NCBI GenBank assembly: GCA_940671915.1
Contig: CALNVZ010000554.1
Coordinates: 302,304 to 366,303 of the forward strand
DNA from: Paracentrotus lividus
Lineage: Eukaryota; Echinodermata; Echinoidea; Camarodonta; Echinidae
DNA length: 64,000 nucleotides
Direction: 5' to 3'
Shown here: positions 33,006-45,655 of the stretch, piece by piece
How the letters are laid out: each line of letters starts with the position of its first letter
Position numbering within the stretch: position 1 is the stretch's first letter
The notes under the pieces: generated by a model
Seen by the model: the letters and a program-made list of their open reading frames with translations, nothing else
Database searches by the model: none
What the model was told of the DNA's origin: nothing
Made by a program: the position numbers and the translations under genes

Positions 33006-36000
33006 ACGTAAGTCTCCGATCGAGACTACATGTCTCGTCGGGTTGGAAATGAGATTTCAAAGACCTGTAGACTCGTATCTAGTACGTATAACAAAATCTG
33101 TAAGCCATTCTAGGCATCAAACAGAAGAATAATTTCATTAATTCCACAATATTATGGGCATACAATCATGACTATTGTACACACTGCTAGACAAAAACTA
33201 ATCTCACTCTACTACATAAAGTTCAATGTTTCAATAAAATTGCTGGGTGTCTTTTCAGAGACCCAACCTGCCCTAGAGAGGGCCTCCAGGTATCTTACTC
33301 CTTATGCTGTAGATATATAAGCTGGCCCAGTCGAGTGAGAATAACAAATGTGCCGACATTATATGGTCTTAATTCAGTGTGCTATTGTTTGCTTGGATAT
33401 GAACAATAATGGGGCTTCTTAGAAATCATTAACAATGCATTTCATTCCCCTTAGATTCTGTTCATAATATACTACTATCCAGTGGATATACATTCCAGCG
33501 TAACATCGAATCCTGTATTTCCAGGGTTGTTTTAGGGTTTTCTCAAGCAATTCTTGACATATTTATGCCCTCATCATGTAGAAATGGACTAAGCATACAT
33601 GAAGCGACTGTAACCGTCGCGTATAGACACTGGTTGAGTTGTTTCAGAGTCAGTGCCTAATTGGCTGGTGACAGCTTTCTGAGGTAGTCAAAACCACTTT
33701 GACAAGGCCAAGATGCAGGCGGTTTTAGGTAAAAACCCCTTTCATGAATTTTCACTCTTGGATGTGACCCCAAGATCCTATCATCCATCAACAATACGAA
33801 ACATAGGAAAAGCATTTCAGTCTGTATTCAGGTTGTGATGTTTAACCTTTATTTGTCTCACAAAATATTGTAAAAAGCAAGTACACCACATCTTTGACTT
33901 GCAATAAAAAAATTTTGATGCGTTTCTCCGCACAAATTCTTGCCATTTCTCGATAGTTGATCCTTATTTCCACGCTTTTAGTTAATGACTTATGAATGAG
34001 GACTTGCTCTGCATAATCAGGCCCAAGTTACCTGATCAACCAAATACCTGGTGATCAGCCTGGCAATATAATATCTGACTTTTCCGAATCTTCCTAAGTC
34101 TTCTTCTACAATCATGCTGATTAGCTGGGAACCCTGCCTGTGTATAAATTTGCCAGTTGGGCACCACTATCAAAATCCACAATGTTTATTCCTCATTCAC
34201 TATCTTTTGCCAACACAATGGCACTGACTTTAAACAGAGGGGAATTTGCATTTCAATCGACCCCAATAAAAAGGCTGTGAAGGCATCCACTGCCCAGGAC
34301 TCCGGATCAAGCCTCCATATTTTATCTGTGACCATACCTGCCAATTCGGCCGCTAATTCAGGCGAAAGGCAAACAAGTCATTTTCTGACATATACCAAAA
34401 ACTTTGACTATTTCTTTAAAAGTGACCTCAGTCAGCATATTACGTACTGTCAGATAATTTTGTGCGACAAGCAATCTGCCTCTCTGAATATTCTATCGGT
34501 AAAAATGAGCAGCCATAAGCCAGGAATCCTTACCTAGGCTTCATGACAGAGATAATACATACATCTCTATAAACGCCATTTCCGATTATCATAAGCTGTT
34601 GATTACATTACGGCGATTAGTGCCATTCAAGCTCAAATAAAGTTGTGGTAGAGAACTTGTGCTGAAGTTGTTCCAATGACATCAGTGTATGGGAAACATT
34701 ATAATCATGTTCCATGAATATCTTCACATGAGAGTTTATGGGGGAGATGTTCACTAAATGAAGCCCTATTTGCTTCACTCTCAACCCTGGACTCTGGGCA
34801 TGTCAATTGTGATTGGTAGTCCTAGGCCTATAGCGTTAATGATTATCAATCACTGCATGACACCAGTCTCTCTATGAGATCACGTCTATCTGACGTGTCC
34901 CTGCAACATTGTTTTCACAGTTTTGTTGCTAACTTCATGAGTTATAGTGGGTTTTACAGCAAGACCTTCTACACATGAGTTAAATGAAGAAATCATTCAC
35001 AATTTCTGATATGGGAGTAAAACAATATCTGGCTCCCAACATTAGGCATGCTTGGTGAGCTTCAATAGGCCTATGCATCGGCAGTGGTATTATCTGTTTT
35101 TCAAACACGATTGCTCCTTTTTTCTGAGGAGAGGACATTCAAACCATGGGCAATCGTTGCTGTTTCTAGCATGTTATAATTTTGATATCGCCACTATTCC
35201 ATCTACCACCTGTTGAAGTATGCAGGTTTGTATCATCCAGGCTTCATACTATATATGCCTGGTTCCCTCTGATGGGGTTGAATTGTGATTCAGGCATTGA
35301 TAACCACAACTGTATTTCATAAAGTATGATTTATCTTGCTCGTCATGATTTGTCTAATGCCCACATGGGCAAGACTCTTATATTTTAATAAGAGGGCCAT
35401 AATGTAGCCTACTGCTGTTATATAATGCCGCCGTAACTGACAAAGATCCATGGCGACTTATCATGCTTATTGTCTAATAATTGCGACTTTCTCAATATCC
35501 CACAGCTCATGACAAGACTGCTCAATCGTCTCGTATTTCTTGTGAGAGGCGAACTCTCATTATAGCGTTCAAAATTACTGAAACCCAGAAGCCAGAATTA
35601 AGGTCACGTACCCGGACAGGGTTCACGATTTGCCTCTGGTCTAAAATAAATTTCTGGGTGAATTATGAACCCAATCGATACACAAACGACTCTTCCCACT
35701 TCTATGGTGGACTTTGCCATGACATCAGTGTATCATGTAATTATATTATGATCACACTATGACCTTCTTGCTCCCCGAGGGTGCAAATTGAAACGGGTTT
35801 GTAAAGGGTCTTGTTGACTATAGCCCAGCCCATTTTCCCGCCAGAAGAATCTGAAATACTTCCCAGGTCGAGTGATCCTGAATAGTCTCCTATATACGAG
35901 ACTTATATGGCGATGATGGATATATAGTTGTCTTATAAATGCCGGTGTGAAAAACTCTTATCCAATTCTGACGAATTGAGCATGACCCAAAGGCCGCTAG

Positions 36001-37439
36001 GCAACTTTGGCCCCGTAAACAAATGAAATTAATTCCCTCTCTTCACACTTATGCCTCTTTGACATATCCATCATCCAGCTTTATATCAACCTCTTCTTCA
36101 GTAAAAGCTGTTTCTTGAGAATTCCCTTGAATTCACGGCTTTTTCTAAATTAAGAATTAGCAATGGGCCAAGTTCAAACTTGCAGCCCTGTAGGCATAAA
36201 TACAGCTTGCATAATGAAAGGATCAGACGTAAGCTCTCTCTTTATACTGTATAACATACAGTTAGGCTAAGGTCGTTTTCCAAAAACGGACACTACATGT
36301 CCTCATTAATGACATTAATCAGCTCTTGAATTGGCGAGACGATCAACATGATCAATAAGTTGATATCACTATACACTCATAAATGTTGCCAGTCATAACA
36401 TATTAGGCGAGTTTTCCATGAATCAAGCTCCATGCATGTTTTAATAACATTCAAATCGAACTCATGACGGACATTTTCCGAAGGCAATTAAGCCGCTGGT
36501 GGAGAAAGTCTATCCCCGAGGGGATGATTTAATTTGCACTAGTTAGGCAAAATCCACCAATCTTTATCGATCCTTTCATTACATGTCGAGTTATCCTCGG
36601 TAAACGGTGAAGTCTTCTTATCTCAATCTTGGATTTCTTTAAGTCGCAGAGTACTAAGACTCATCAGCGCGACTGAGTTTTTCCCCATCCTGAGGAAACA
36701 ATAAGACTTCATTCATTGTTGGTTGAGCTTCGTATTAGACCTCATATGGCGATTCGTCCAGGTAAGTAGGGCTTTAGCCGAGACCAGAGGCCCGCTCGAT
36801 TCCAGCTGCTTATTTTTGTGCATGCTACCACGTAGCATATACATGCTACCACGTAGCATGTAGCATAGAGCGATCACAGGGTCGCTCAGGTGGTGGTGCA
36901 TGACCCATGCCCACAAATATTCCCTTAGTTATATTTGGGAAGATCCTCCAGTATGCAAAATAATCCTTGGAATAATCAAAGCAGTTATTGACCTGTCCAA
37001 TCTTGTCATCAATGGACGAATTTATTAGAAATGGCTTGTTCAACTTGTCTTCCCCGCCAAGCAATCGGCGGCCTTCTGGCACGGGGAAGCTCTCCGGGTG
37101 TATTCTGTCCCTTTTGCTGCCGCCGCGCGGTCAGCTGGACTCTACTTCACCGCTCCATTCGGTTGTTTTCTGATCGAATTTTCTGCCGCTACGCGGTCAG
37201 ATTCAGAGATATTTTCTTCTCTTCCGTGGCCACGCCTACGGATAATCAATCTTTTCGTTGTTCCATTACTTTTGAAGATTGCAAATATAGAATTTCCGCG
37301 AAATTCTTGCAATAATTGGAGGTTTAGAAAAAACCATCCCACATTTGACAACACGCGCCAACGAATTGACAATCACGTGATCAACGGTATCTCATTTCCA
37401 ACCCGACGAGACATGTAGTCTCGATCGGAGACTTACGTA
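33006..37439. mobile_element. 4.4-kb element with perfect 51-bp inverted ends
   Basis: 33006-33056 (starting TACGTAAGTCTCCGATCGAG) is an exact reverse complement of 37389-37439. The phrase continues inside the right end as ATACCGTTGATCACGTGA, which is shared with the small element at about 32790. The interior is long enough to encode a transposase but contains only short frames; a 126-codon frame at 34157-34537 is not recognised. Superfamily not assigned. Confidence 0.8.
33057..37388. other. Interior of the 4.4-kb element, no coding recognised
   Basis: Even composition, few repeats, no long frame. A short direct repeat TGCTACCACGTAGCAT occurs at about 36825 and 36845. Dead transposase sequence may be present but could not be recognised by reading. 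Confidence 0.4.
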
Positions 37440-38107
37440 GTAAAATATATATTATATACATATTTACAAAGAGTATAATTTCAACGGAGTAAAATGAAGA
37501 GCTTGATTCCAAAGGCACTAAATGCACTTTTGACCAAAATGGATTTTATAGTATAAATAACTGCATCTTAGGCATTGGAATCAAATGCAGCATATGGGAT
37601 TAAAAAATTGTTTTTGAACATTAAAAAAATTGGTTACAAAAATGTGTTTTAACTCTCTATGCGCCATGAGTGCAGAATTGCACGTACGTAGGGGTGCCGT
37701 GAGCGCAATTTTGCACAATAGTACACGAGTCAATTATACATTCATATTACCGCTCTTAATGGGCAGCAATTATTCGCACTCAGTATTGTTTGCATTGTAT
37801 AATACTCACGCTTTCAGATAAACTGTTTTTCGTCATGGTGTTACATTTGAAATAACAGCGTAATTAGCGTTTTTCGGTGGATTTTTTTTTCTTCCCCCCC
37901 CCCCCTTGTCAGCAGTCCTTATAGTTGTACATCTGATATTACACTAAACTGTACTTGTATACATAAACTGTGGAAAGAACAAAAATCAATACAGTTCTTC
38001 ATTTCAAAAGCTGATTTATGGCAACAAAAGAAGAAAGAGATGAAAAAGAAAAAAATGTATCCGTCTGATGTTCCCTTTCACTTCCCGCTAAGCCGGATAT
38101 CGACAAT

Positions 38108-38275
38108 GACCAGGTCCATGGTAGTTTCAAAGGGGAGATCACCAAATTGTCAAGGTTAGGTGACCAGGGAGGAAGATTTCTATGGGGGAGATTACCCCAA
38201 TGTCAAGAGTGGCCTACAGGGCTGGGGGGATTCAATGGGAGGAATTACCCCGTTGTCAAGAGTGGCTGAGAGGGA
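38108..38275 (+). repeat. Three-copy ~53-bp tandem repeat
   Basis: GGGGAGATCACCAAATTGTC, GGGGAGATTACCCCAATGTC and GGGAGGAATTACCCCGTTGT type units at about 38131, 38184 and 38238. Non-coding. Confidence 0.7.
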
Positions 38276-38651
38276 CACTTTGATCTTTCTTTTCCTTTGA
38301 ACTTTTTTTTTCAATAAACTATAACCCTAGTATTTTATTGTTAGTATGAGAGTATGATGTACCAAAAGAAAGCTTAGAAGTTCGCCTTTCTAATGCAATT
38401 GGTTGGAAAGTATGTCTTCAGTGGTAAATAAGACATTTTGGAGGAATAAAAAGTTGTCATTAATATTAAAAATCAAACAATATATATTTATGATTATTAT
38501 ACAAATGATAATAAATAATGCCACGAGTGTGGAATCATCAAAACGGAAATTGTATACTCTACAACTTTGCTACACAATATTTTTTGTTAGGTTCAAGCAG
38601 TAAAAAGTTATAGCAAATTGATTCAGCAGACTCTATAACGAATGACCTTAA

Positions 38652-39340
38652 GGGGGCCGTCACACTGAGGTCGTTCTATAACGTTCTTGCCCGTTTTTGC
38701 CCGTTTAAAAAAAAATGCTGAACGGGCTTTGGTCGGGTTGGAACTTATAACTTTGAAAAATAATTTCTTGAATACGATGCTAGGCAGTTCATAAATAGTT
38801 CTCGTTACGTCAATTCCGTCTTTATCGCGTCCGCAATACGTTGTTATCCAGTTCAGAACGAGTAAACTGCTCGTTCACTCTGTACCGTTTGTAGCACGTC
38901 CAAACGGTCACTAAAAGTGCCTATGCGCAGCATGATAAAAGTTAGGTACCACGTTCGTAGTACGTCCTTCTCGTTCAGAGTAAGTCCTACCCGTTTAAGG
39001 AACGTTGTCACTACGTTTAATTTTAGAACTTGAATAATTAATATACAATGCTCGTTTGTATGACGTCCTAGCAAATCTTTAGAACGATTTAAGTACGGCA
39101 ATTTCGTTTGTAGTACGTCCATCTCGTTTCAGGTACGTTGCCACTCCGTTAAATTTTAGGACGAGATGGGCGCCCGATTTTTTTGAACACTTTTTTGGAA
39201 ATCCGACCGAGCTAGTCCATGAAGTTCGTAAACAGATCGTAAGAAGTATTTACTACGTCCACTCAGTTTACACACAGACTATGCCCGTTCGGCAAAATTT
39301 GCAAGGACGTAGTAGGAACGAGCTCAGTGTGACGGGGGTA
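38652..39340. mobile_element. TTAA-flanked TIR element (689 bp)
   Basis: The ends are inverted, GGCCGTCACACTGAGGTCGT on the left and the inverse GAGCTCAGTGTGACGG on the right. TTAA lies at 38648-38651 and 39341-39344, which fits the target duplication made by piggyBac- or Kolobok-type transposases. The interior repeats GTACGTCC and CTCGTT words many times. No transposase frame. Confidence 0.75.
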
Positions 39341-40074
39341 TTAATGCGTGTCCCTGAAATAATGTGGCACAGGCCAGTTTTTCAAGTGGCGCATAAAGAG
39401 TTAATTCAAAAGGAGCTAAATCCAAAACGGTTTTATTCCAAAAGGCGCTAAATCCACTATGGTCATTTAAGATTTGTTTATTTAACCACTTTACTTAACA
39501 ATATGCAATCAGATCTTTTATCACATGTTGTGGCTATCAGTCTCAACATCAGTGCAAAATTTTTGAAATTAATAGTACAGTTTTCATTTTTTTTTTTTTT
39601 TTGATAATATTTTTGATTTAGCTCCTTTGGAATAAAACATCGAAAAATCCCGGTCTTGAGAAAAGAGTGGAAATTCAAATGTTTTTTTTTTTTTTTTTTT
39701 TTTTTAATTCTCAAATTTTAAACATCATACAGATGTAACTATACTCTAGTAGTAAAATTAATTTGTTTCGTGTAGAATATAATTTATTTATCGGCTTGAA
39801 ATGTACAAATATTGACTATTGACGGAAGTTTTATTCCAAAAGGCGCTAAATCCATGAATATTAAAATTATAAACAAAATTCTTAAAAATTGAGATTGATA
39901 GCTAGATTTTTAAAAACATGATTTTATTTATCGAATGCAACAGCATAATCATATATATCAAAATGAAGCTACAATGGACAAGATAAAGTGGTAAATTAAA
40001 AAACTTTGATTTACTCTAAAACTCTAAAAGTGGATTTAGCGCCTTTTTCCGTTATCGAGACGTTGAAAGATGTT

Positions 40075-40290
40075 ATCTTGTTTAGATTTGCACGAGACGC
40101 TATGACCATCACGCATGTTTTATCAGTGTTCAATACAAGGCGATTATGATTAATCCATACCATCAATTCTTGTAATGCAAAAGAAAGTGTCCACTCAATA
40201 TCACTTATGCTGCTTCCACTAACAATTAAAGTTGTTTATATCTGCATACATGTCCACATTATCACAAAGTGACTGAGATTTTAGACTAGA
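40075..40290 (-). pseudogene. LINE reverse transcriptase scrap with YAD box
   Basis: On the minus strand the frames give CDNVDMYADINNF, a decayed YADD catalytic block, then after a stop and a frame change ALQELMVWINHNRLVLNTDK and TCVMVIASRANLNKIT, the thumb start of CR1/L2-type LINEs. About 70 codons remain; both sides are truncated. It abuts the 40032 word of the previous element. Confidence 0.75.
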
Positions 40291-42239
40291 AGAAAAAACT
40301 AGTAGTTGATAGCTATACTTAGGGGACAATAGGCTCTTTTGGTGGAGTGCACAATTTGTATAGGAGTGGTATGTGTGTGGTACTATTAGGCATAACTCAT
40401 GCATGGCACAGTACAGGCTCTATATGAGGTGTGTGTTGTAGGAGTGAGAAGGGGTGCAGAACAATTTTAGCATTGTTGAGAGAAGGTGATGCTGAAGTTC
40501 TGTGAGAGGAAAGTCATGTAGGATGCGCAGCCTTGTTAAACTTTTGATAGTTTGTTGGTGCATCAAGGAATCCAGGCATGCAAGCCAGGTGAAGACTCCT
40601 CTACAGCTCCCATTATGATTTGTGAAACCTGTAAGTGATCATTTTGTACCATTTTCTTTATCCTTATCAATGTTTTCTTGTTTGGGTCAATTTCACAAAT
40701 TAGGGGGGTGGCACATGTATTGAAAAGCTACCCATGTGATATAGATAATGATATTATAAGAAATCATTACATTTGAACCTCTTATTAGGGATGTCCACTA
40801 AAATTTTAAGGTATTTTAAAGTTGTTTTTGCTAGGCTTATTGGATAGAGCATGTTAAAAGAAACATTTTGGTACTTGCATTATCACAATTGGATGTTCCA
40901 TTTCAAAGATATGGCCCAAAGAGTGTCTGAAATTACCAATTAGCTGCTAGAACACTTTTACAAGTTTCAGACAAAGCCAGACAATGCAATAAAAGCTCAA
41001 GTTTATGGTCCTTTTGTCTTTGATTTATTAAACCAAATTATACCAAACATTTTCTATGTGTGTATCAACATGAAATGAGATTATAGTAACACAATTGAGG
41101 CGTATGAGTAGATTATAAAAAAAGTTATGGCAGTACAAAACGATGGTTTGACATGTATGTTACCGTAAGTGATCAAATATGACCACCGTGGAAAAATACT
41201 CCATAGGGCATATTCCAATATGAACACCCTTGACAATAGGCTATTTCATGGTGGTGTGGCTCAGAGCTGAGTATTGGAGAGGGCAGAGTAATTTTAAAAC
41301 TTAAATGGCCAGCGGTAAACATTGTTCTTTGTTTTTCACCCCAATACATTTTTGTGTTAAAAAATACTTAAATTTTATAGATATCTACTTCTCCTTATCT
41401 GAATCTATTCCAATCATGAGAAATTCCAGTCATAACACATATCACACAGAAGCATCACTTTGAACACGCTGTAGTTTTCTTCATATCAGTTTTTGCAATA
41501 GCAGAAGTTGATCATTTGCTGAGGTATTTTCTAAGGAAGAAACTGACCAATTAGGAATAAAAATGATTGATATTTACCACTGGCCAAAAGACAATTTCGA
41601 AAGCTGTTTTTTATTGAAAATTTTGCTATTTCTCTGCTTGTGTATGATTGAGTAGGCAGAACACTTAGTGCATGGGTTATTGTTTGCATTGTTAATGCAT
41701 GGGTGACTTCATCCATACAGTGAAGTGAAAACCGTTCTAGTGGCTTTTCGCTTTTGTGTGGCCATCCCTACTCTTATCAGCAGAGCATTGGAATTAATTA
41801 TTTGGATTATATATTTGAGTCAATGATACATTTTGATGTCCTTTCACAGCAAAGAAGGAAGTATGGTACAATGTATGATTCTTTTGTTAAAAGAGATAAT
41901 GTGAGTTGGTATTGCTCATAGAGCAAATATATGGAGGTTAAGAGAAGCAGTAATTTATGGTTTCCTTTGATAAGATGGAAAGGAAGTCATTATCAAGCTC
42001 TTTACCAGATTATTATGCATTTATTTACTTGAAAGAAGTAATGGAATTAAAGACGATTTCATGTTAAATGTTACGTAACCCTGTACAAAAAGGCAGTGAA
42101 TATTTAATGGATTATTTAGGTGAAATTGATACTTAAGATAATCTTTAATGATACATGAAAGCAGCCAAGTGTGCATAGTTTATTGAATATAATTACGTAG
42201 AATAAGCATGTTCATGTATGCTATGACGGTTGGATTGGA
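40291..42239. other. Non-coding stretch, one weak exon-like site
   Basis: A TCTACAG ... ACCTGTAAGTG pair near 40595-40635 resembles a splice acceptor and donor around a very short sequence, with no further support. The rest is AT-rich DNA with no recognised repeat or gene. Confidence 0.4.
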
Positions 42240-43166
42240 TGTGTTATATTTACAGCCGTTACAGATGAACCGGGGTTTTCACTGCGTGTTTCAGGCTTTT
42301 TCCGGCTTCCAGCTTTCAGCTGTTTCGGCCAGTTTCAGGCTCTTCAGTTTTATCCTGGATCCAAACCTGCGGATGTTATTATAGACGGCTCAGCATCATT
42401 GTTGGCTTCGACCGCTGATTGACTTCGATGGGAGATCAGCTGACTTCAACTACAGGCGTCCGACTGCCACTTCAGAGATCCATGGGCATCTATCGTAGGT
42501 TTTCGATAGGACAGATCGAGACAGATAGATCGAGACAGATGCGGTTACATGGACAGAAACCAGTCGCGTCGCGTGATGAGTATCGTTTATTTATTCAACA
42601 GTTTAATTTGAGACATTAATGGAACACTAATTTAAGCCCGCGGAAGGTACCTTCTTGATTTAGCTATAAACGGAAGTTCTTGAAATCTGGGTTAATATTT
42701 CTTGAGTTCACGTGCATAGAAATATCACTGTTTAAGGTATACCTTATTGATTAAACTATAAACAGAAGTTCATGAAATCTGGGTTAATATTTCGTGAGTT
42801 CATGTTTTGAAACATCATAGTTTAATATATCGTGGTTTAAACATTTTACATTCGAATATCTTCACAATATTAGAAACATTGTAACATTTTGGTAAATTTC
42901 TTTTATTTATGGAATATACATTATGCCAAATTATTGTTTACAATATAATCATGAGGACATAATGTAAGTCCTGGAAACCAACTGTGGTTTGAAGCAAGTA
43001 GTTAATAGTTCATGAAGAAAGCATGCTTGTAAGCTGTAAACTTTATATGAATTGAAGGAGATATTTGTTTTATTTTGTGTGAATTCCTAACCAACTATAA
43101 TTATACAGACAGAACTAGTTCCTATCGCTAGACTTTGCAAATACAGTGCAAATGATTCTGAAAAAT
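42240..43166 (+). repeat. Probable 5' LTR region
   Basis: Placed by the primer site that follows. No second LTR remains for comparison, so the start is inferred. It contains a two-copy ~90-bp tandem repeat (about 42645-42735 and 42736-42830) sharing GAAATCTGGGTTAATATTTC, of the sort often found in U3 regions. Confidence 0.45.
42645..42830 (+). repeat. Two-copy ~90-bp tandem repeat
   Basis: Direct repeats sharing ATAAAC.GAAGTTC.TGAAA and GAAATCTGGGTTAATATTTC. It lies within the inferred LTR. Confidence 0.75.
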
Positions 43167-43186
43167 TGGCGACCACGAAGGGACTC
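43167..43186 (+). promoter_or_regulatory. Primer-binding site complementary to tRNA-Arg
   Basis: TGGCGACCACGAAGGGACTC begins with the TGG complement of the tRNA CCA tail and continues as the complement of a typical tRNA-Arg acceptor/T-arm end (…GTCCCTTCGTGGTCG). It lies about 300 bp upstream of gag, as expected for minus-strand priming. Confidence 0.75.
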
Positions 43187-43364
43187 TCTTTCTCTATTGA
43201 TAGGATCAGTCAATAGTGTATAAAAGTTGGTATGGAATGTAGGAATTGCAAACTGAAGTTTTAATTGAATTAACTTGTTTGTATTTTCGTCTTCCCTTTA
43301 GAGTGGAACATTGCATTGTCGGGTTACTGGAGTTGAAGAGGAGTGTTCATCTAAGGCCGGTGCC

Positions 43365-43861
43365 CGTGATTCCTGAAACATCGTTTCGATAGGTTCGTAA
43401 GTGCGCTGCAGACTGTTAGTATTGATAGGGATACATTCATAAAACAGGGAAAAGCTTTTGGCTTAAGTGGGGATGATCTTAAAGTGTATGTGGATGACTG
43501 TGTGAAAGAAGCAAGAGATGAGAGGGCTGAAGCTAGAGCTTCTGCAGCTGAAGCGAGCAGGCGTGAGTCTGAAGCTAAGAACCAAGAGATGGAAGCTAAG
43601 AAGCAAGAGTTAGAGTTTGTTGCTCAACCGATAAGATTAGAGGAGCTGAGGAGAGATAGAGGAAGTACTTTAGATTCTTCCACTCTCAAGGTCAAGATTC
43701 CACCTATCCCACCTTTTCAAGATGGGAAGGATGATATTGATAGCTATTTATTTTTGAAAGACATGCCTCTAGTGTGGGTTTGGACTCTAATGTTTGGGCC
43801 TTATCATTGTCTGCTTTGTTATCAGGGAAAGCACTTCAGATTATTTCACGACTTACGGTAG
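43365..43861 (+). pseudogene. gag: gag N-terminal region
   Basis: An open frame reads GKAFGLSGDDLKVYVDDCVK, then a charged Ala/Glu/Lys-rich probable coiled coil (about 40 residues), then a TLDSSTLKVKIPPIPPFQDG segment typical of invertebrate gypsy Gag proteins. A frame change occurs at about 43755, after DSYLF; homology continues in another frame to about 44070, with stops. No ATG start is evident. Confidence 0.75.
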
Positions 43862-44071
43862 CTGAGGCTGCGGATTATAGTGCAGTAAAGTCCGCCTAAT
43901 GGAAGGGTTACGATTTAACCCAGGGAGGTTATAGGTTGAAGTTTAGGAATGAAAAAAATCCAATCGGGAGAGAGTTATGTTCAATTCGCATCTAGGATTG
44001 AACAATAATTTGATAGAAGGCTAGAACTTAGCCCGTATGGAAATTCTGTAGACGGTGTCAAGAGTCTCATT

Positions 44072-44833
44072 TTGCAAGAGCAGGTATTAGATGCAACTTC
44101 CAAAGATTTGTTAATGTTCATTCAGGAACGTAAACCTAGAGATTTGCAGAATCTATTAACCCTTGGAGATAAGTATCAAGATGCTCACAATAACCCAAGG
44201 TCACGCAGAATGAGAGATAGACCGTCAACTGGAGCTCAGTCATCGGATGGGAGCACTTCAGAGAGTCGTGAACAGGAGAGACAGTCTTTCGGCAGCAAGA
44301 CCACATCGGAGTCAAGCTCAAGGAAAGAGAAGACCTGCTACGCATGTAAGAAAGTTGGACACCTTTCTTGGAACTGCCCCCAGAAGAAGCGACAGGAGAA
44401 AGGAGCCAGCATGATGGTTAGCGGACCTGTCAGCGAACCAGCTGAGAGGAGAACAACTAACGTCGAGTCAGGAGGTATGTGTCTTACGGTTAGCAAAACA
44501 CCGGAAATAGAACGGAGCCTTACAGAAGATGGAATTGGTGTTAGGTTAGCAGAAGGAGGCATCTTGCCATTACTTTCTGCGGCAGCATGTGGAATAGAAC
44601 AAGATGATTTAATAGTATGTAAGGGCCTCGTGAATGGTGAACAGGTTGATATGCTACGAGATACAGGATGTACCACGGTGATAGTGCGACGTGATTTGGT
44701 GCGTGAATATCAACTGTACAAGGAGGAGAAGCTGTGTGTTCTGGTTGATAGAACTCTAAGATCTTTTCAAGTTGCTTCTTTACAAATTGATACGCCATAC
44801 TACACAGGAGAGATAATGGCCCTGTGTGTGTGA
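44072..44833 (+). CDS. gag C-terminus and protease fragment
   Basis: About 250 open codons. Residues near 90-105 form a CCHC zinc knuckle, CYACKKVGHLSWNC, the nucleic-acid-binding part of Gag. Around residue 190 the block VDMLRDTGCTTVIVRRDLV carries the DTG catalytic triad of a retropepsin (aspartic) protease. Gag and protease are in one frame. The frame stops just after the protease. Confidence 0.85.
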   Translation: MQEQVLDATSKDLLMFIQERKPRDLQNLLTLGDKYQDAHNNPRSRRMRDRPSTGAQSSDGSTSESREQERQSFGSKTTSESSSRKEKTCYACKKVGHLSWNCPQKKRQEKGASMMVSGPVSEPAERRTTNVESGGMCLTVSKTPEIERSLTEDGIGVRLAEGGILPLLSAAACGIEQDDLIVCKGLVNGEQVDMLRDTGCTTVIVRRDLVREYQLYKEEKLCVLVDRTLRSFQVASLQIDTPYYTGEIMALCV

Positions 44834-45374
44834 AGAACCCAAATATACGACTTAGTACTTGGAAAAGCGCCTGGAGTTAGGAAAGCAGATGACCCTGATC
44901 CTGACTGGACACCACAACGTCATCAAGCGAGTGCAGTGGAAACAAGGGAACAGAAGAGGCAAGCAGCACGCAGTAAGCCATCCCTTGTTGTACCCAAGCC
45001 ATTCGATGAAGTTGTGACAGTCGAAGACTTGATCCAAGCCCAAGCTGAGGACAAATCGTTGTCTAAGGCAAGACAGTGTGCAGAAAGTGGAGAAAGGAAG
45101 GTGAGTCGACAAGGGAATTCTTCTCGTTTTCTCTACAAGAAGGGATCGCTGTACAGAGAATTCGTAGACACACAACCCGGAGTCTCCCCTTTTTTTGCAG
45201 ATAGTTGCACCTACCATGTACAGAGATCAGGTTATGAAGATACCTGATATATGAGTCGATACTTGGAGGACACTTGGGGGTAAAGAAGACATCAGATAGA
45301 ATCCTCATGCAGTTCTTTTGGTCGATAATGCATGCGGATGTGACTCGTCACTGCAGGTCTTGTGAACCATGTAT
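44834..45374 (+). pseudogene. pol linker and integrase zinc-binding end
   Basis: After a stop, frames continue through SLVVPKPFDEVVTVEDLIQA and AEDKSLSKARQCAESGERK, then LGGHLGVKKTSDRILMQFFW and HCRSCEPC. GGHLG and CRSC..C are parts of the H2C2 zinc finger of retroviral-type integrases; the first His position reads Tyr (YES for HES), so the finger is damaged. A frameshift lies near 45195. The LINE insertion cuts in just after the last cysteine. Confidence 0.75.
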
Positions 45375-45655
45375 TGTATTTATTTATTTATTACCAACAT
45401 TGCAAAAAATATACATAAACAGAATTCAATATAAATATGCATTTGGTAAATGGAGCCAACAAATAAGCTAAAGCTAGTCTAGTTGGCCCCGTCTAGTTTG
45501 CTTATGTGATTATATATACATTTACATAAAGTAAACATATGTACAAATTATTACATATATTTAAAACATATGTATAAATTTTACATCATATTTAAAACAT
45601 ATGTACAAATTATTACATTCGCATTTTACAGTATTTACACTATTTACATACGAAA

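Larger units (their letters stand above)
37500..40060. mobile_element. Element with CCAAAAGGCGCTAAATCCA words
   Basis: The word TTCCAAAAGGCGCTAAATCC or its inverse occurs near 37506 (variant), 39408 (variant), 39440, 39613 (inverse, variant), 39832 and 40032 (inverse). The outer copies face each other, which suggests an inverted-end element. The boundaries are approximate. A TTAA-flanked element is nested at 38652-39340. No transposase frame. Confidence 0.5.

Noticed and set aside
34157..34537. 126-codon frame inside the 4.4-kb element
   Set aside because: No recognised motif and the only such frame in 4 kb; kept as interior of the element rather than a gene.
40595..40640. Acceptor-like TCTACAG and donor-like GTAAGTG enclosing a very short segment
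   Set aside because: Too short, with no frame or neighbouring exon to support it.
44136..44798. Minus-strand frames of 69-112 codons
   Set aside because: Shadows of the gag/protease frame on the plus strand.
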